Assembly: GCA_029718625.1 (NCBI GenBank)
Contig: CM056379.1
Span: forward strand, 59,175,626 to 59,239,625
Source of the DNA: Synaphobranchus kaupii
Taxonomy: Eukaryota > Chordata > Actinopteri > Anguilliformes > Synaphobranchidae
Reading direction: 5' to 3'
Length of the DNA stretch: 64,000 nt
In this document: positions 33,755-51,125 of the stretch, in pieces
Numbering within the stretch: the first letter of the stretch is position 1
Layout of the letters: each line of letters starts with the position of its first letter
Program-made: the position numbers and the translations under genes
Notes under the pieces: generated by a model
The model's input: the letters and a program-made list of their open reading frames with translations, nothing else
Told to the model about the DNA's origin: nothing
The model's database searches: none

Positions 33755-36749
33755 CCTCTTAATACCAAATGCCCCCTAGCGGTAACGCGGGCGTTACGTA
33801 AATTATTCAATTATACATTTCATTAATTTAATAACATATAATAAACTGCTCACCTCAATATTTTGATTAAATATCCTTAAGATATATCCATTCCTTCTGG
33901 GAAAGTGGTTTTTAAGCCCAAAACGTCGGGATAAAACTTCGTAAATAACGTTGGAAACTCTGATCTAATTCTCAAACATGTATTGCAGCTTGATGTCACA
34001 CCATAAACAATGTGCTGGTAAACTGTTCTGCTTAATTGTATTTCACAAAACAAAACTTTGGTTTGAAAAATCATTATACCTTTAGGCTTCAAGAAAAAAT
34101 ACTTTAAAACTTTCATACGGCTGTACATTATTTTTTTCCAATTTTAAACCGACTTCTGCTTTTTTGCACTTGATTACGACTCGTTCGGCTGTGTTCACTT
34201 TGGCGTTGTGAAACTCACCCAGTTTCTGGAGTACCAATCCCATGGCTTAGTATATGTTAGCCAGAGTTGTTTTGAACGTGCTTGCAGAGATTTATGCAAA
34301 ACCGTCGTCAATTGGGTGTATTTCTTTGACTGATAGCACAATAGGCCTATCTGAAGTGGGAAAAACTGTCTTCCACCCGCCTCCACTCTGAGTATTATTT
34401 GCTTTCCATTGGGTTTTAAAACTGTCTGTCAAATATTCCAGGCAATAGCCAAGACTCTTATCTTTGAAACAAGCCCTCATATACAACACAATAGCCGTCG
34501 TAAAAAAAGGAAATCCTGCCCTGCGTATAAGGAAGTGGCGATCACGCGTAATTATCGAACCAAGATGGCGCAGTGTTTTTACCTTGTAGCGTAGCTTGCT
34601 ACATTCCGTTTAGCAAAGCACAATTAATTAGGTAAGGCCCGCAGTTACATTTTTTTACTTTAGAGTATTTTTGAGACAGTTTTTGTGTAGTTATGTCGAG
34701 ATTTTTGAGGCGTTTATCCGTGCACCAAGTGCTAGACGAACTGGATAAGCCAGAAGATGTTTTTGCCGAGGGAGACTCATCCTGTCTCAGTGACGCTGAA
34801 TCCACTGATGACCGAGATGATGTTGCTGACATGTAAGTTGTTTTATCATACTAACAGTGTTATGCTATAAACGCATTGAATTTCGCCATGGCAGGTAACG
34901 TCGTTAGGGCTGGTGGTATTACCGATTTTTCGATATACCAGTGTGAATTCACGCAATGCCATGCGGGTTCGTAATTACATTGTCAACTGTATTTTATTGT
35001 TTTTCATACAATTAATATTACAAATTGCACATTCCAACGGTATGATAAATAATTTATGAAGTAAACTTAGGGTGTATTGTCTGTGTTGACAAACTCGCAC
35101 GTGTTACGTGGCGTTGCCAACAACACAGATGTTTGTGGAAACGGTAAGTTTGGTGTAAGCATCGAAGGAAATGTGCAATTTAGCTGCAATGCTTGAATCC
35201 CTGTGTTTCTTCTGTGAAGCTAACTAAACTTATATACTTATGCATAAAACCGGTCCCTCTCAGCTAAATTAATATAGATAGTATTACCTTTACAGTGGCA
35301 AGCTAGCAAGCAAAATTACAGGTAACAAGCAGCTAGCTATCTATTTGTGTCTGAGATGAGCTACTAAATCGATTTTTTTGAGTGTGAAATGGCTGTTCCA
35401 CATGAGTAAATTGTTCTGTATGCAGTACAGAAGGCTGTGCAGGTAAACAAAATGGCAATTTATGCATGGTATGAGGGAGAGAACATGATAACATGAGGGA
35501 GTACTTGTTTATTATTATTATTGTTGATTGTTGTTGTATAAGGGGGGCTAATGGGTATATCAACATGGTGGACAATTCCATGGACAGGGTTAGTGGGGTT
35601 TGTAATGATGCAGATTGCTCTCCTGAGGGAATGTGTAGTCTAAATGGCTTCTGTATGAATGGTTAAATAATCTCTCCTCACCCTCCACCCCCATGTTTTG
35701 ATCCTTTGCCTTTTTTTGTTTTTAGTTCATTTTTTTTAGCTTTTTGGACCCTGCCATTTTGTACTTTCTTTGTGTAAATACAGTAACTTCAGCAATTAGA
35801 GGGCAAGGATCTTTTTATTTGTTACAGCAGGGGTGTTTTTATTTTTTATCTAGGAAACTGGTGGACTTTTGATTTTTTATCCACTACAATTTTAGTAGTA
35901 CACCTTAGTGCACTTGTATATAGTTGATATATACATATATGATATATTGTCATGTATAAAGTTTTGCCTCCTAAAACCCAACCCCAACGTCCCTGTCATA
36001 GGAGGTGGCAACAGAATAAAGGACAGGACTGGCAAGCAGTAATGTGTAGGGAAGTTTCATACTATTCCCATTATTCATTTGAAAACCTGTTTGCACATTC
36101 CTGGACTCATTTCTGGCTAATGGGGCTCTGGTGAAATACACAAGATTCACTGTGCTGGGTTTTGACAGCTTTTTGTGACCTCGGGTAGTTAGTTGTGTAA
36201 TATGAAGAGCAACAAGAACACGTCTAAAAATGAACTTTTATTGCCAATATTGACAAATTATCTCATTTTTTTGTAAAAACCTAAAAAATAAATCATATTG
36301 AGACCTTTCTGGAACATTGCCATTTTTGGCACATTTGGCACCATTTGGATAACGAAAAAGGTTCACCTGACAAAAACCCTGTAAAATTTGAATGGTTTGA
36401 GATATTGACACCAGATTGTTACCAGAGGTAGGCAGCATATAGATGAATCAGATAGAGGAGTCATTTCCTTGATTGCATTTGTAGCTCCCCAGGTAAAAAT
36501 TCTTAAACTTGAATGTAGGTACCCGTTTTTTAGTTTTTTTATATTTTCTGTACATAAATTGTTGTAGTTAAGTATCAAAAACTGGATTTCTATGAGTTCT
36601 CACTGCTTTGTCGTAATACTGCAGGTGTCTTCTTTAATAAAAGCCATGAACCATATTTGTACCATTTATAGTTTTTGAGATAACCACCTTTGTTTGTCAC
36701 TAGTGAAAACAGGCGAAAATTGGCCTATTTTGCCCTCGGTAGGAAGAGG
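33755..36749 (+). mobile_element. piggyBac-like element, copy A (about 3.0 kb)
   Basis: It is bounded by TTAA at 33751-33754 and 36750-36753, the piggyBac target signature. The ends read CCTCTTAATACC inward on the left and CCTCTTCCTACC inward on the right. Long stretches match copy B at 61256-63284, including 'cgccccctagcggtaacgc'-type sequence just inside the left end. The only transposase-like coding sequence is a short N-terminal piece at 34693-34832, so the element is not autonomous. Confidence 0.8.
34693..34832 (+). pseudogene. N-terminal piece of a piggyBac-type transposase
   Basis: An ATG opens 46 codons of Ser/Asp/Glu-rich sequence beginning 'MSRFLRRLSVHQVL', like the acidic N-termini of piggyBac-derived transposases. 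It runs into ATGTAAGTTG, which is either a stop codon or a splice donor at 34833. No catalytic Asp-bearing domain follows. Copy B has a decayed counterpart at about 62111-62200. Confidence 0.5.
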
Positions 36750-36861
36750 TTAAACGACGTGAACGCAAGGCGTTATAATGAACCATGCGCCGGGTGTAAG
36801 ATAGCAAAGACACTTGCGTTTGTGTTAGCGCCGCTTAGCGCCGGGTGTAAGATAGGGCCCC

Positions 36862-37632
36862 AAGATTCTTTTGATATCCTTTTGTACCCAGTCATGATAG
36901 CATCACCTGTTTACCTGTGGAATGTTCCAAACAGGTGTTTTTTTAACGTCCCATCTAATTTGTTCAGGTCTAATTATGTGACAAACTTTTAAGTCCAGCC
37001 TTGTGCAATTAAACTGTTGTATTCTCTCAGATCTCTATCTAAATGTTTATCTAAGCCTTTACATTTTTAACAATAACTCAGAGCGAAGACCCCTACAAAG
37101 AGAAACTGCTTCCTAATTGATATGACCCTGTTTGTTTGTTGTTAAATCATTAACCAGTTTGGATAATGCCAGTATAGAAGAAAACAGCCATTTAATCACA
37201 TTTGAACAACAGCCTGTCTGATGTGATTGTGTCTACCTTCCATTCAAATTATGAATCTTTCCAAGTTCATCATTGTCTGATTTCTTTTTTTCATAAATGC
37301 CATCATTCCCTCTAGTTCATTCAGGATAATGAACTGATCAAAACACACTACTTAAAAAAGCTAACACGTTATATGCCATCTGTCTCATTAGTGTCAAGAC
37401 ATGGAGAATCAACTGATTACACTGACTGTTGTGATTGCACTTAGAGAGGAATGGGTGCTGATTTCATTTGCCTTGGGTTTAACCTGTGAGCCATTAGTGT
37501 AATGAATAGAAACAAAAATCATGGCTTTTTTTCAAGTATTTTCTTTAGCATGGAAAATAAATGTATTACAGTGGCTTGAGTTTCACCCAAAAGATTTAGG
37601 TAGACCATTTCCAAATAACTGCATCCAGTTTT
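36862..37632. other. Non-coding stretch
   Basis: AT-rich. Nothing recognised. Confidence 0.45.
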
Positions 37633-37640
37633 GTGATGAG

Positions 37641-38500
37641 CAGGGTGGGTAGATTTCAGAATTGTCGGGTACATGTAGGCTATCAAACCTACCTGCCACA
37701 GTGGCGTGTAAGCAAAACAAAAAAAACATCAGGAGCCATATTCAGGTAACACATTTTATCTTACCATTACGAGTTCTCTTATGTGGCACAAAAAGTTACT
37801 ATTTAAGAGTTTCATCTTAAAATCTACCCACAAAGCTGCTGAGACCAACTTTTCCTAAGGAATGGGGATAACTCTTAAGCTAGAGAAAAGGCGGGGTTGA
37901 CCTCGCTATGTATGACATTGTGTTTCATGAACACGCTTACTTAGAATAAGTCGACTTTATAAAAATTAAAAAAACACATGAATTGTAGGATGGTGCGGGG
38001 TCTACTACAGAGGGAATTTATTGTTTGGTGTAATATTCTAATGACAGATGACTGAGATATTCCCAGTTCATCTGCGCTGCATGGCTGCATTTTAGGCTAC
38101 CTGTGGCTAAGTAGCCTAGCCTAGCGTAGATTTGGCAAAACCTTGACAGCTTGCTCTAATGTATTTGTGTTTGTTCAGAAAAACAGCAAACGTTAGCTAT
38201 CGTAGCCTAATACATCAGATATACATAATTTATATCTATAATGTTAAATGTATGTAAATACATTTATACACAATGTTTGACTGTTTTACCCGTAATATAT
38301 GATGTAGCCTAATAAATAGCCTACTATTTTATTACAGCTACTAAACATGAGCATGCATTTTCTGTAAGGTATCTGAAACGTTATTCTAGCATAATGTAAA
38401 AAAAAAAAAAGGTGTCTGGTAAAATTTTGGGGTGGCTGGTAAAATTTCACATCTACCAGCCACTGTGGCTGATAGGTCAGAAAGTTAATTTCCCACCCTG
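37641..38500. mobile_element. hAT-type MITE, 860 bp
   Basis: It starts CAGGGTGGG and ends CCCACCCTG, a perfect 9-bp terminal inverted repeat of hAT type. Flanks are GTGATGAG (37633-37640) and ATGATGAG (38501-38508), an 8-bp target duplication with one change. The inner 'ctaccagccactgtggc' at the right is related to 'cctgccacagtggc' at the left. No coding sequence. Confidence 0.8.
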
Positions 38501-38915
38501 ATGATGAGATTTCTATTTGGTTATAATCAGCAAAACCTGATATTTCAATACAGCAATCATACTTGTGTGCAAATGTGTAGGCCTATTATGCAAAGAACAA
38601 TTTTGTAACTTTCTTGTTGTGTACTAAGGGGTCGATTCACTAAAGGTTTGCGTGTATAAAATCACGTGTAAAACTGCTACCACCCATAAAAAATCATCAA
38701 CTAACGAGGCACAATGAGGACTGCGTGTGTTAAAATGGAAAGATACGTGGATTTTTTATTTTAGCGGGACAGCCTAAACCGTTTCTTAACGGAACATAAC
38801 CGAATGTTCTGAATGATTGCGTAACAATAGGGGCTAATTCTAGCTATTTCTGGCCCATTCTAGCTACCGCTGAAAATACACAAAAAGAGAATTTGTGGAT
38901 ACTGGAACTGGAACA

Positions 38916-39030
38916 GTATGGAACACATGGTTGGCTAAATGGCTCTAAGGCATCAAGGGTCTGACGTATCAAACAAGCCTTAAACCATCACTCTGCTGCT
39001 AGATATGCAGTAGATATGGATGGATAACTT
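38916..39030. repeat. Inverted partner of the repeat at 31.7 kb
   Basis: 'catggttggctaaatggc', 'accatcactctgctgct' and 'gatggataacttgaagg' match 31678-31795 and its hairpin arm in reverse order, with scattered differences. Confidence 0.6.
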
Positions 39031-40816
39031 GAAGGGCAGTGTTATGTTGACTGAAGTGGAGATATTCTGTACCATACAAGCATTCCATACTGTATGGCTG
39101 TTGAGACCACAATTACAAAAATATGTAATACTTTAGATAGCAAAATCAACTCTCAGAGACAGCTTTATGCTTGGATGACACTCTTTCATTGTCTTTACAT
39201 CAGATAACCTGCCTTTTAAAAATGAGTTACAGTAATTAGGTACTTTTTTCCATAATTTTGGTGAGTAAATAAGTTGTCCATGCAACAACCGTAATGTATG
39301 TTTGATAATTGAGTTGTTTAATGCATACTGAATTTAGTTGACCATAAATTATTTTAATCTGGTTTATATTTTCCATACAATGGGATGGGGAAAGCCTGGG
39401 TGGTTTGTTGGGGAGAGGGGTTTGACTTAGAAGTCAACCACATCTCAAGACCTTTATGTAAAAACATTCCAATAGGCAGTATTTATTGTTGTGTGTGGTT
39501 TCCTTGTGATGAATAACACTCATGAGTCAACCACAAATACATACTTGAGTCAGCCAGCCAGATCTGGCATGCTTGCCTTATTTTAGTTTGTGTTCATTTT
39601 GCTTATGATCACCAAAACAGTTTGATGATTATTCAGAAAGCCTTAATTCAGTTTTTTTCCTTCATATTCATAAATGTGAATAATAGCAAATAAACTGTTC
39701 AGTTTGGGAAACAGCTTAGGCCAGTACTTCTGTGACCGATTTTAGGAGCTTACAAGTTTACATTGTTACACAGGGTTGAAGGCTAAAAAAGACAATGGGA
39801 TTAATTTGTGACAAAGTCCACTTTCATGACATTTGATAGTCAATACCACGTCTGGGGTACGTGACACTCCAGAGTGTTTTTCAACAGAGGCGTTTCAGAT
39901 TTAATAGCCCCACTATACCAAATTACTGCTGCTTGTAGCGTTCTACTTGACAGTGTCAAATCCAATGCCCAATTTACACTGGATAAAGAAGGTCCTTACT
40001 CATGCCAGCTTGCCAAGAAATAGAGCAAATGCCACTTATAGCATGTGCCCTGCACTGTCAAGGCTGTGTTGAAATATCTTTGTCAGTTTTCAGTGAATTA
40101 CTGCCTAAAGCATGGATATTCAAATCTGTACCTCAAATCCAAGTCTGGCCCTGGTTTTCTTTCTCCCAGGTAATTAACTGAACAATTAGTGCTAGTGATT
40201 GGCCAGTCTGTCTTCACACCTGACTCCCAGGTAAAGGGAGGGTGGAAAACCAGCAGGTCTCAGACCTCTCGGACCTGAATACCAGGGGCCTAAAGGGATT
40301 GTCTGTGACAGAGATTTCCGCTCCAGCCAGTAATATTCCACACAAAGCCTCTCCACTCCTGTTATTTACTTCAGTATTCTTCTGAGGGTGGGTAATAAGT
40401 GCTTGTGCCATATTTGGCATTCAAGGCATCTTTGGGTATCAATTCACTCTTAATTATTTTCCATGGTCTTGAACTGTCCTTCTGCACAGGTCACAGCTGT
40501 GGAATCTGTCATCGTGTTTCATACAAAGTAATGGGTGGGTACTCATGCCCCTTTATGCTGGTGCTAAAATGTAATGGATGACTATCCATGTCCTTAAAAA
40601 GGCAACTTTTGTCATTTGCAAAATAGTCAGGACACTAGAACAAATAGGCACCTTTTTACCTTATATTACTCATGCCACATCCTGCATGAATCCAATTGAA
40701 TATGGGAGTAATCTCATTGTAATTTCTTTTTTGAAAAGCACCATCTCTGAATTCCTGCATTTGACCTGTGGCAGATAATGCTCGCAATTCAAGCAACAAC
40801 AATCAATGTGATCATA
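39031..40816. other. Non-coding stretch
   Basis: AT-rich. No gene, RNA or repeat is recognised. Confidence 0.45.
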
Positions 40817-41530
40817 CAGTGCCGTCTATAAGTATTCGGACAGTGATGCAATTTTTGGTGTTTTTGGTATGTACTCCATATGGATCTGAAATGAAACAAT
40901 GAATATGAGGTTAAAGTGCAGATTGTCAGCTTTAATTTGAGGGTATTCACATCCATATTGGGTGATCTGTGTACAGCACCTTTTAGACATAGTACCCCTG
41001 TTTTAGGGGAGCAAAAGTAATGGATAAATTGACTGCACAGCTGTGTCTTGGCCAGCTGCATGTCTTTGCATCATTAATTCATGCAAAAAAGGCCAACAAA
41101 AAGTCTTGAGTTGATTCTAGATGAGGCATTTGCATGTGTTGCTGTTGTCTCTCAACATGATGACCAATAAGTGTCAATGCCAGTAAAGCAGGCCATCATG
41201 GGTTGGACAAATCAGAATAAATCGATCAGAGACGTAGCCAAACATTGGGTGTTGGGTACTGTTTGGTACATTGGGTACGTTTACATGCACAGCAATATCC
41301 GATTATTGGAAGATGTCAGCTTACACCAGTATTTAACTTATTGCGTTTCTTATATTTCATATAAGAAATATGATTACTCCAAAAGCCGTGTTTATATGAT
41401 TCCATAATCAGCTCTGTGTAAAAGGTAGCTACTATGAAGTGAAGAAAAACCCCTTTTCAACTGTTGAACAGATCAAGAACATTCTCCAGAATGTAGGCGT
41501 AGATATGTCAAAGACTAAATAAAGAGAAGA
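40817..41530 (+). mobile_element. Tc1-like element, 5' fragment with an internal insertion
   Basis: It begins 'cagtgccgtctataagtatt', a typical fish Tc1 terminus with its 'gtattcggacag' motif. It continues through the 5' leader to 'cagagacgtagccaaacatt' and 'actgtttggtacatt' in the transposase N-terminal region. About 41270-41435 is unrelated ('gggtacgtttacatgcacag' onward), then Tc1 resumes with 'gatcaagaacattctccag' to about 41530. The rest of the transposase is absent. Confidence 0.65.
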
Positions 41531-42322
41531 CTAGGCATGTGCTAAAATAAAAATTTCTTGGCCAACATTTTATGATATACAATATTATGTTGATAATTAT
41601 TGAAATATGTTGAAAGTCTTAGAACAGGATTAAAACATACTTAAATGACTTAAAAATATGAATTTATACTAATCTATTTCTAAAAATAGTTTTTATTTAA
41701 AACAAGTGGACATGGGTGAAGGAGAGTGAGAGACAGAGAGAAAGCATTAGTAGGGAGAGGTAATTGCCATGGAAGAGACGTGTGTGCCCCACGATTAGGC
41801 AGGATGAGCTTATTAAAGACGGAGATAGTGTAATTATTCACCCCAGGTCCTTGGAGACAGTGGCACTGAAGTCATTGGTTTTAATTACATTTGAAATGGC
41901 TAATAATACTATTTTAAAAAGGCACAAGAGGAACACAAACATATGGAATCCAGTTCAAGGTTTTTAAATAATGCTTAAAGAGATTCTAGTTCAATGCAAC
42001 TTTTTTTGCTCGAGCAATTGGAAATGGATTTGCCTTTATTGCGCTGTTGTCAGAATCTAAGAGCAAGTCAGACACATGTGAGAGGAAGTGTCATTTGAAT
42101 GTTTAGCAATCAAATGGGAGGGAAATGGAGAGCAGAGAAAGACAGAGGAAAAGAAAGAGATGCCTATTACCAAGGGAAATGCTTGGGAATCCTTTAATGC
42201 ATGGAACAGTATATCTGGGCAAAGTGCCTTATCTTGTCAGTCACATTCAATGTCTTACTAAAAAAAAAACATTTTGCTGGTGTGGTGACTTGTGAGAACT
42301 TCAGAAGCTCCTGGGTGGAGAT
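41531..42322. other. Non-coding stretch
   Basis: AT-rich with purine-rich patches near 41715 and 42120. No gene is recognised. Confidence 0.4.
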
Positions 42323-42346
42323 GGGGGGGGGGGGGGGGGGGGGGGG
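42323..42346. repeat. Homopolymer run of 24 G
   Basis: Twenty-four consecutive G bases. Apparent poly-Gly and poly-Pro frames over it are artefacts. Confidence 0.9.
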
Positions 42347-48825
<6,479 letters not shown>

Positions 48826-48850
48826 TTTGTGTTGATTGATTCGCGAGCTG

Positions 48851-48860
48851 CCTTTTTATA
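48851..48860 (-). promoter_or_regulatory. TATA box of the c1ql1-like gene
   Basis: On the minus strand the sequence is TATAAAAAGG, preceded by 'cagctgccg'. It lies about 390 bases upstream of the start codon and predicts transcription starting near 48825. Confidence 0.6.
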
Positions 48861-49384
48861 CGGCAGCTGTGGAGCCCTCCCTCTAGCGCAGCTCAGGCAT
48901 GGAAATGCATGGAGATGAAGACACTCGTGCCTCCCTGTCTGAAAAGAGGAGGACTGAGAGGGAGGTTTATAATCACATCACATTACTAAACCACACTGCA
49001 CATCTTCTTCTTCCACAGCCCCTAGTTAATTCCACCAAGCATTTTCAGTCATTTTTATTTGGTTTTTGTTTTGTTTTTCTCTCTAATAGAAGATTTGTTG
49101 CGGGAGAAAATGGTCTTAAATTTCAGGCATATGGAATAATTTTTGCACACGCATCTAAACACAGATGCACAGATGCATGAAACTGAGTATGACAAGAGCA
49201 AGTTTATTTTTAATGAAGAACAAACGAGAACTTATTGTATTCTGCAGAGTAATCCATTATATCAACATACCCTATGTTTGCCTTCTAAACTTGTACATTG
49301 TACTCTAAAGTGAACTGGCCTTCTCTGTCAATACGTCGGCTTAGCCATTGGTATGATCTACAAAGCCATTTTTAGGTAAACTTC
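48861..49384. other. Upstream region of the c1ql1-like gene
   Basis: Probable promoter-proximal DNA. No further elements could be supported, and open frames here are short. Confidence 0.4.
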
Positions 49385-49856
49385 CTCGCTACTTGTCTTG
49401 CTTTCTAACTAGAAAACAAAGTTCTTATGGGCTACGATCACAGGATTTTTTGCTAATGACGGTCCCTCAGTGTATTTCTGATCTTGGTAAAAAGGCTTTT
49501 GGGGTTTCTGCTCCATCTGCTTGGAATAGCCTGCAAGATGATATTAAACTACAGCACACAGTAACTCTAAACGAATTTAAAGGTATGATAAAGGTAAAGG
49601 AATCTGAAACCATAGGAAACTGTAAATGTTTTAACTGACTTTGTTTTAACTGAATCTTTTTTTTCTTTTTTTTCTCTTTCTTTGGAACTTCTGTGTATTT
49701 AAAACCATGAGCTAACTTGTTCTGAATGTTTTAATGTTTGTTTTGTCTGAAACTTTGTGTTTTGCTGTCCTTCTTGGCCAGGTCACTCTTGTAAAAGAGA
49801 TTTTAATCTCAATGAGTTTTTATCTGGTTAAATAAAGGCTAAATAAAATTTAAAAA
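49385..49856 (+). mobile_element. LINE 3' fragment
   Basis: A frame at 49393-49638 includes 'KKAFGVSAPSAWNSLQDDIK', the C-terminal end of a fish LINE ORF2. A 3' untranslated region follows, ending 'atctggttaaataaaggcta' and a short A-rich tail. It is 5'-truncated and inactive. Confidence 0.65.
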
Positions 49857-51125
49857 ATAAACTTAATTCAATACCGACTCGTCAAAGTAGACTTCTACCC
49901 TTATCTTATGGAAATTTGTCTTTGAAATAGGAAGGGTTTTTTAATGAAGATAAATTATTTTCACTTAGATTTCAGTTACAAAATGTATTGTTACATAGTC
50001 TGAATAGTAAGGTCTGAAAATAAAATTATTGTGATAGAATTATGTTGGAAAATCAATTTTACACTGTCAAATTACACTGTATTGAATGGTTTAGAAAAAG
50101 TAAAAGATGAGCTACAACTACCTATGACTGATTTTGAAGCCCTTGCTAAAGTAAGATAATTAATTGTACGTAACACGATGATTTCTCCATTTTCCTCAGG
50201 ATAAAACAGATTATGATGAGGGCCAGCCCCCCCGCACCGCACACTTGCCAAAGGCTAGAGTCTTCCCATGTTTTTACTTTTAAGAGCATATTGTATACTT
50301 TTAGAATTTAAGTAAATTTATAAATGGATTTGGTTTTGCAATATGATTTGTTCAATATATCGTAATAAACCCAAAACACAACCCATACACATTTGGTAAA
50401 AACAACATGAGAATAATGCGACAAAAAACTGACAAACTCTGAGCATTACATAAATTGCTTAAAATAATTTTTTGTGTAAAAATACATAAATATATCTGCT
50501 TTAAAAAAATATTTTGAATTGTTTTTAAATCACATGAAAAGATTTTTAGCTTCTAGACATTCTACAGGACAGTGGATTTGAGATGAAGCAATGAATATGT
50601 GACAGGTGCTGGTAAAACGGTTCACAAGTAGCACGGGGTCATTTTTCAGTTTTTTATAGTTTATGAAAGTACAAATCCTGAGCTTTCAAATGATGTCTCA
50701 TACACTCTAATATGCAAATATTCAAAGAAGGTATGCTTCTTTGAATGCTGGTACACCTTAATACACTTTCCTGAGAAAACAGCTCTCAAAGATTTGCAAT
50801 GATTCACACCTCAGGCTGGCAAACTAAATGAGCGTGAACAGTAGCTGGCTAACCCCACCCCCAACCACTCCCCCTCTAGAGTATCTGCCACTGGCTGTCA
50901 GCTGTAGCTAATGCAGATACAGCCTCCAACCACAATTGCAATCCCAGAATACTTTCTTAATTAGGTACTTTTCATGGTTAGAGGGATCATTTACCCGCTT
51001 AAGCCACATTACATCAGAAATAGCTATGCATGCCATGAAGAATAAAAGTATCATGTTCACATTGTGCTATCTTACAAACAATTAGATAAAGAGCTATGAA
51101 CTTATCATAATAAAGGCTGGGATGA
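49857..51125. other. Non-coding stretch
   Basis: AT-rich. No gene or repeat is recognised. Confidence 0.45.

Larger units (their letters stand above)
31909..36861. mobile_element. DNA transposon relic with GGGGCYCTATCTT ends
   Basis: It begins GGGGCTCTATCTTGGCG and ends with 'gggtgtaagatagggcccc', so both ends read GGGGC(T/C)CTATCTT inward. 'GGCGTTA' and 'GCGCTAAG'-type words near both ends match a CG-rich fish MITE family. The superfamily (perhaps PIF/Harbinger) is uncertain because no target duplication was seen. A piggyBac-like element sits inside; without it the host element is about 2 kb and has no intact gene. Confidence 0.55.
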
